NCBI GenBank assembly: GCA_026214975.1
Contig: CM047810.1
Location: 1,922,001-1,986,000, forward strand
Reading direction: 5' to 3'
Length of the DNA: 64,000 nt
Source of the DNA: Gentiana macrophylla
Taxonomy: Eukaryota > Streptophyta > Magnoliopsida > Gentianales > Gentianaceae
Position numbers and translations under genes: made by a program. Below, piece after piece: positions 57,880 through 64,000 of this stretch; positions within the stretch are counted from its first letter, which is position 1, and every line of letters starts with the position of its first letter. A model generated the notes under the pieces. The model saw only the letters and a program-made list of their open reading frames with translations, ran no database searches and had not been told where the DNA came from.

Positions 57880-58499
57880 AGAATAGCATGCTGTCATCCG
57901 CGATCAAAATGTGGGACACTGTAACCGTGTTGCCTCCAAAAGAGATACCCCGCAGTGCACCCCTCACGTAGTAACTATTAATAAACGCTGTCAGGCCCTC
58001 TGCACAAATAATGAATAGAAAAGGAAATAGTGGGTCACCCTGTCGAATGGCCCGAGTCGGCAAAAGGGCACGGCTTGGCTTACCATTATCAGAACCCGAT
58101 ATGATACTGAAGCCACACAACGACGAACCAAATCCACAAAAGTAGGTGGAAACCCCATTCTAGCCATCACTGTCCACAAGTAAGCCTAATCCACACGATC
58201 AAAGGCCTTAGCCAAATCCAATTTAAGCACTGCATGGTTGTGGCACGCCGCCACACCCCACTGCATCGAGTGAAAGGCCTCAAAAGCTACGAGTGCATTA
58301 TCAGTGATGAGGTGACCAGAAATGAACGAGCTCTGATTCCCAGATATAACCGCATCAATAACCTGTTTAAGTCTATTGACAATCACTCACGAGATAAGCT
58401 TATACACCGAGCTGCAGAGAGGAATAGGCCGAAACTCCGTCATAATAGTAAGGGAGGCATCTTTGGGAATAAGAGTGATATAAGTTTCATTAATGCGTC
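57880..58499 (-). pseudogene. LINE ORF2 reverse transcriptase core
   Basis: Minus-strand blocks INETYITLIPK, MTEFRPIPLCSSVYKLIS, SSFISGHLITDNALVAFE, KLDLAKAFDRVD, RQGDPLFPFLFI and HILIADDSMLF are the standard L1 RT motifs, with the catalytic ADD intact. A stop follows KLIS and others follow. The first block joins the bridge segment at 60577 once the solo LTR is removed. Confidence 0.92.
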
Positions 58500-60193
58500 T
58501 GATATACTACTTTTATATGATTAAATATACGTTATATTATCAACGAATTCTATATAAAATATATGAAATTATGATATAAATAGTATGAAATGTTAATCTT
58601 TATAGTTTAGAGTAGTTAGTAGTAAAACTTAGTAATAATAGTGAAAAAAATCGGAATGTCGTGTCAGATTTACGTGGGTATTTGTGGTATTTTATTGCAG
58701 ATGTATAAGTCAAGACCCCGAGAATCGACATTTTGAAGTATAATCATATCTCTGAAAGGATTTAGAGAATGTCACGAGCTTAAGTGGTCAATCGAATTGC
58801 TTAAGTGGTCAAGTGGTCAATCGAAGTGGTCAAGTGGCTAATCGATTCGATTTAGTGGTAATCGAGAAATATCTTCGACAAACGAATGGCTCATCAAAAC
58901 GACATTTTCTGAAGAGGAGTCCTTCATGAAAGTTGTAGATTTTTCCGAGAGCTTTCCGATGCCTCTTGAATCATGTTGGTTGGAGATCCAGAACTCGAGA
59001 TATGAATTTTAGAAGTTTTATTCCAAAATATATAATTTATATCCGAAAATTGGATAATTAAGGGGGATGAATGTAATGATTACACCGGCCCAGTCCGGCT
59101 ATGACCCGGCCCGGTCCGGCCTTCATCCAAATTTCTATATAAGGAGCATCAGTGCAGAGCAGAACGAATGTACCAATATATATATATACATATAGCATAT
59201 ATATATATATATATATATATCCTCCTTCTTATTTTCTTTTTATTTAGTAGTTGTAAATAGGCCTTATGCCAAAAATAATACTATCGTAGTATCGGGAAAT
59301 TATCGGAAGTTCGGTGTTGTTGAAGTCGTTGTAATATCCGGAAGAATACGACCTCTGATTCAGCATTTGTAATCGGGTAAAATTTCTAAAGTATTTATGT
59401 TTGTTATGTTTGTTTTTATCTTTTTAGTCGTTATAATGTTTTTAGGCTAAATCTAATAACTAGCCAAAGTTATGTAATCGTTTTATTTCGATCTTTTTGG
59501 TAAATGAATGTTGTCTAAGTAAAATTTTACTAAAATTGAGTTAATTGAATCTTTTTCTATTTTGCAACGTATTGATAATATTCGGATTGACGTAATTAAC
59601 CAAGATGAATCGCAACATATAACCTAACGATGAACTGACCAGAGAAGTTAGGATATGAGATAAAAGATAGAAAAACCGGAGGGTAAAATTGGCCGTGCGA
59701 AAGCGTGACAACGGAATCCTATTTCCTACCCGGAGCAGATTTGTCTTGGGAAAGATGAATCTTATTAAATTTGTGCTCAAGATCGTAATAATGTTAAAAT
59801 CAACGGTTTAATTAAAACTAACACCGGAAAGTTAAATCGATCCGCTTGACAACCGGAGCCTTTTGAATAACATCGGCCGTCTGACAAACGGAATAACCTC
59901 TTTTATCCGGGGTAGATTTGTACTCGGTACCTGTCCAGACTAACTGAGATTAGCATGGGGCAGTTGTGGAGATTAAACTGATGACAATTTGACATATGAC
60001 AATTTCATACGCTCGTGTGAGGAGGAATTGTTAACCTCAGGAGTGCACCGTTTTATTTACTCAATTGGACCTACTATAAAAGGAAAGATCGAGCACATTC
60101 CGTTTACTGAAAAAGATCGTATAAATCAATTATATAAACTTTAGCTAGTTCTATAAAATTATCTGTCTAGTCTATTATTATAAACTATATATT

Positions 60194-60285
<92 letters not shown>

Positions 60286-60571
60286 TTTACAATCCATGTA
60301 CATCTATATATATTTATATATCTATATATATTATATTAGAATAACTTTTAAATTACACATTTACTTTATGTTAAGTAGAATAGTAGTAATCATGTGTTAT
60401 AAAATTGCGGTTTAGATCGAGTTAATAATGAATTTTTTGGTGTTTAACCACACTTAAAAGAATTACCACGTTTCCCTGAGGATTCGACACTCCGACTCAC
60501 CACACTAGCACTATGATTTGACCCGGTACACTGCCGGTAAGGATTGTAATAGCACTAGAAAAGGTCCGTCA
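58500..60571 (+). mobile_element. solo LTR (2,072 bp) in the LINE
   Basis: TGATATACTAC...GGTCCGTCA with perfect TSD gcgtc (58495-58499 and 60572-60576). TATA-like CTATATAAGG near 59135 on the plus strand. It shares the GTTGTAGA / TTTTCCGAGAGCTTTCC / ATATGAATTTTAGAAG module with the solo LTR at 281-1987. A long (TA)n tract lies at 60195-60282. Confidence 0.92.
60195..60282. repeat. (TA)n microsatellite
   Basis: About 88 bp of uninterrupted TA inside the solo LTR; shorter TA runs at 59175-59220. Confidence 0.95.
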
Positions 60572-60576
60572 GCGTC

Positions 60577-60670
60577 CCAAAGCCACTCCATAATTCAGAA
60601 CGTTCGGAGGACCTGCAAGATGTCAGCACCCAGAAGATGCCAATATATCTGCATAAATAAGACATGCATC
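60577..60670 (-). pseudogene. LINE bridge segment between two solo LTRs
   Basis: 94 bp. Minus strand reads FMQIYWHLLGADILQVLRTF, the L1 text between SPGSDG (at 62570-62590) and INETYITLIPK (at 58490). It proves both flanking LTRs are separate insertions in one LINE. Confidence 0.88.
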
Positions 60671-62558
60671 TGTTAGGAAATATACGCGGAAACACAGCGA
60701 AATTCAAAAAATTTATTTCCTTTTAACTAAGATCGACTTCGTTTAAGCAACAAGCATAAAAGAAGTAGACAAGAGAATACTTTGGTTGATCCAATTGGAT
60801 CAACGCTTTGCCTAAAGTTGTAGTTTCTCCACGAAGCCGCCCAAGTGTTCGGCCTCTACCGGTGATGCACACGAACAACCCGCCGGAATCCACCATTGGA
60901 TTGCCACCAGAAAAAGTCAGCTGCTAGGCCGCCTTTTCCTTCCTCCAAAAACTCTCTCTTAAGAAACTCTCTTTTTATCTCACTAAAATATTGCAAGAAT
61001 ATTGTGTTGTAAAAGAGTTGGCACAAATCCCCTTTTATAGGTAGCGGGACGCCATATGCTATGCCAATTTGATTGGGAAAAACTTCAAACAAATTTCCAA
61101 TAAAATAAGGTAAATAGATATTCTAGATTTATCTCATTAATATTCAAAAAAAATATTTATCTAATTAATATTTAATATCTTATATTGAATAATTTTCAAG
61201 ATATATATTGACAATATCTTATATTGAATATATCTTTATTATATTACTATAAATCAATTTACACATATGTATATATATCACATATAAATCTATATATATT
61301 AATATCCAAATATTAATACATAATATAATAATGTGATCAATCAACTTGCAAATTCACGTAAATCACATATACATGTATGCGCACCATATACATATGTAAA
61401 TATATATATTAATTTAATTAATTAAAATAATTAATATCTTGTATTATATTTATTCATAATGAATAAATACCACCATATTAATTTATCACTATAACACTTT
61501 ATAGTCGAGATAAAACTTTCCTTATTTGGTTATCACTATAACCGCATTTTAATCCGGCTAGATATTCTTATGTATGTGACCCGATAGGCTTCCGAATATG
61601 TTGGTCGTAGACACAAAGAGCAAATTACGAAAATGCCCTTCATACCTAACGATCACGGAATAACGTCTAGCAACACACCGTGACCCCCAATCATCGGAAG
61701 AGTCAAATGCAATGACTACTACCTTTCATGTGAAACAGTTACCGTGTAAATAGAATCTTATCGCTGTAATAATATCCATATGGTCGTACGTCGAGTGTCA
61801 AGCATCAATGACCGTATCTTATAATCTGGATATCATGCTCTCTCGAAGTAACTCGTTTACTTCCACTTTGCAAAGATTCACGAGAGTAAGACATTCCTTA
61901 TAAGAAGACCCTTTCGGATATTCACCCTTACTGATAGGGTACGCGATTTCCGGACGACCAAACATGTATACTCCGCATGCTTCAGTATCACACCCGATCA
62001 CTACTGCATGATCGTCCCATTGCTAGGGGAAACCTCAATAGTGTCAAAGTATGACAATCCACACCGTGATGCCACGAAGGCTCCGGTCTTATGATAATTA
62101 CACAACCGCCACATAGTGTGACACTTAATAAAGTAAGTGGGTCAGTCTAACGTACACATTCTCTAATACACGTCCACGTACAGTCCAAGTGTCTCTACAC
62201 TTTGCTAGACAATATCTATCCCTATTTTCAATAATATAGAAGACATCTAATACGTGCTAGTCTAATTGTATAATCAATGTCCCGTTTGATAGCACATACG
62301 ACTAGAGACATTTAAGTATCAAACTTATTAAAGTGATTAGAGATCTCATCAACCATAATCGTCTATCATGGTTTCTCTATCACAGTTTAATACTAAGGGC
62401 ATTATCATATAACAATTCATAATTGGTTCTTTAAATAAACAAATATATGACAACAGAAAAGCCATTTATTATATATGTATAATCATAAGAAGTAGTAGAA
62501 ATGATCCGACCCAGTCGGATCCGTCCAACCCGATTGGGTTTAGGACACTATTTCAACA
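60671..62558 (-). mobile_element. solo LTR (1,888 bp) in the LINE
   Basis: Minus strand TGTTGAAATAGTG...TTTCCTAACA with perfect TSD gcatc (60666-60670 and 62559-62563). A minus-strand TATA-like CTATAAAAGGGG lies near 61031-61042. Layout resembles copia LTRs; family not certain. Confidence 0.92.
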
Positions 62559-62563
62559 GCATC

Positions 62564-62943
62564 CATCCGAGCCAGGCGACTTCCGTGGCGGCAACTGCTT
62601 AAGGGCCGATAGGACTCATGCACCGTAAAAGCCTGAGATAGAGTCTACCTCTGATCATCATCCAACGATGCAAACTGTAGCCCCTCCAAATCCATGTGAG
62701 CCCCGTTAGACGAGTAAATGTGCTGAAAATAGTCAACCGCCACCCGCTCCATATCCTCAGGATCGGTAAAAGAGGCCCCCTCACTATCATGCAGTAAAGA
62801 AATAGTATTCCGCTTCATGCGGGACGAGGCCTTATGATGAAAGTAAGTGGTATTCAGATCCATTGCCGTAAGCTAGTCCACTCGACCCCGCTGGCGCCAA
62901 TAGTCCTCATCCAAAATGTACCAATGATCAAGCTCCAGTAAAA
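62564..62943 (-). pseudogene. LINE ORF2 segment upstream of RT
   Basis: Blocks LELDHWYILDEDYWRQRGRV, MDLNTTYFHHKASSRMKRN, DYFQHIYSS and LKQLPPRKSPGSDG match the L1 region just before RT. A TAG lies before LTAMDLNT. Homology stops near 62943, the 5' truncation point. Confidence 0.88.
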
Positions 62944-63423
62944 CTAATAATTGAAATACGCATTTCATATTGGTATTAAACCCGAATACTTATTCATTCA
63001 ACTATAATAATATATTGTTTAAAAAAAACACTAATAACATATTTAATGACATATTATGTATGTGTAAATTGAATTGAAGGTCGGGTGTGTTAATGAAGTA
63101 TATTTGTATGGTCGACTGGGTTGGGTTAAGACAACTAACTATGTTGGATTGATTTATATAAGGTTTTTCACAAACTGAAAACAAAATCCGGGTAGAACCC
63201 ACCAAATGCCTCCACGAACATCAAACAATTATTCCATGTTTTAAAGAATGGTGTACCCTTCGTAATAAACAGTATAAAAATATAATATGTATTGTATCGT
63301 TCAGTATTTTCATTTTTAGTTCTAACTAGGGATGTTCAACGTTTTCAAAACCGAACCAAACCGACCGAATCGATGCAAACCGAACCGTTTAGATGGTTTT
63401 CAAAACTATGAGATAATAAATGA
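62944..63423. other. no gene seen
   Basis: AT-rich. Contains a GGTTTTCAAAAC / CCGAACCGAA-type run near 63340-63410 but no coding signal. Confidence 0.4.
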
Positions 63424-63425
63424 TA

Positions 63426-63572
63426 CTCCCATCAAATAATAAATGCTCTTTTAGAATATGAAATGAATACATAAACATTAAATATTAAGATAATGATATG
63501 TTTGGAACAAATGCATTAAATGATTTATTTGATTTTCATTTCTTTTAGGGAAAAAAAAAGAGAGGACGGAGG
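63426..63572. mobile_element. possible Stowaway-like MITE (147 bp)
   Basis: TA at 63424-63425 and 63573-63574 flanks CTCCCATC on the left and CCTCCGTCC (reversed) on the right. The interior is AT-rich. The inverted repeats are short and imperfect. Confidence 0.5.
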
Positions 63573-63764
63573 TAGTGTCATTTCTTTTACCACTCACTAA
63601 TTTTACCATATATGGTTATGAACCAAATATGATTTGAAGATTCAAAACTAATAGAAAATCACAAAAACAGATAGGCCTTACCCGATAAAATATATATGCT
63701 TAGAATTCACCCTTCTTTTAACCATTTTTCTTAGTGGAACAAGTATGACCATAAAGCTGTCGTT

Positions 63765-63960
63765 TACAAACTAACATGATCAAAGCAAAAGTGTGTAAAT
63801 TTGACTTTTGTTACGCTGTAGTTAATGATTTTTTACCACAAATTAAATCATGCATGAAACAAATTAAATCAAAAAAGTGTTTTTATCCCTATACTAAAAC
63901 AAACAATATATAGTTACAATATACATCATCTGTCCCAAATTGTAAGCTCTTTAAACTACT
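63765..63960 (+). repeat. copy of the upstream region of the His-rich gene
   Basis: Phrases found 300-800 bp before the gene at 23799 recur here in the same order: ATCAAAGC...GTGTAAA...TTTGACTTTTGTTAC (22988-23024 versus 63779-63814), then TTTATYCCT.TACYAAAAC and ATACATCATCTGTC (23361-23440 versus 63880-63935). A third gene of the family may begin beyond the window. Confidence 0.6.
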
Positions 63961-64000
63961 ATAAACTTTAGTTTAATAAAGCTAATAATTAAACCATATT

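Larger units (their letters stand above)
55230..62943 (-). mobile_element. L1-type LINE remnant, 5' truncated, cut by three LTR insertions
   Basis: On the minus strand, from high to low coordinates: region upstream of RT (62943-62564), a bridge (60670-60577), RT core (58499-57880), then zinc-binding and RNase H-like parts (56378-55230). Two solo LTRs with their own TSDs lie between the first three parts, and a truncated LTR replaces the segment between RT core and zinc region. The endonuclease and ORF1 are absent, as usual for 5'-truncated LINE copies. In-frame stops show it is dead. Confidence 0.9.

Overview
The window is repeat-rich nuclear DNA of a flowering plant, most likely a eudicot. 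This follows from Ty1/copia, Ty3/gypsy Athila and Tat, hAT, Stowaway and L1 elements, and from two intron-free genes for secreted Pro/His-rich wall-type proteins. I cannot name the species. About four fifths of the window is transposable elements inserted into one another. Most boundaries below rest on TG...CA ends plus matching target-site duplications (TSDs) that I read directly.

Layout. (1) 1-6239: a decayed copia element with gag joined directly to RT-RNase H, broken by two solo LTRs (281-1987 and 4015-6114). (2) 6606-16440: a cyclin B / phenylalanine ammonia-lyase (PAL) chimeric pseudogene on the minus strand, split by a 9.3-kb LTR element without coding capacity (6844-16184). (3) 16441-26455: the gene-bearing interval, with a proline-rich protein gene (18660, frameshifted near its 3' end) and a His/Cys-rich repeat protein gene (23799-24611). 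They look like divergent tandem paralogs and sit among hAT, Stowaway and TRIM insertions. (4) 26587-29799: a Helitron-like terminus and a possible minus-strand exon chain. (5) 29800-52175: a Tat-type gypsy element with an antisense extra gene, itself split by a complete 12.4-kb Athila element (31621-44065). (6) 52181-55200: duplicated flank and simple repeats. (7) 55230-62943: a minus-strand L1-type LINE remnant cut by a truncated LTR and two solo LTRs. (8) 62944-64000: a MITE, then a copy of the upstream region of the His-rich gene, suggesting another family member just beyond the window.

The two gypsy elements have well-matched LTR pairs, yet their gag-pol frames are broken mostly by single-base indels while residues remain conserved. 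That fits consensus indel errors in the assembly at least as well as real decay, so element integrity should be judged with care.

The most unusual signal is a set of paired 12-bp dyads (consensus GGACGNNCGTCC, usually about 8 bp apart) in the LTRs and leader of the Athila element and also in a solo LTR of another family. The other notable items are the cyclin B-PAL chimera, the antisense gene of the Tat element, and a TRIM nested in a hAT element that carries a tRNA-like segment.
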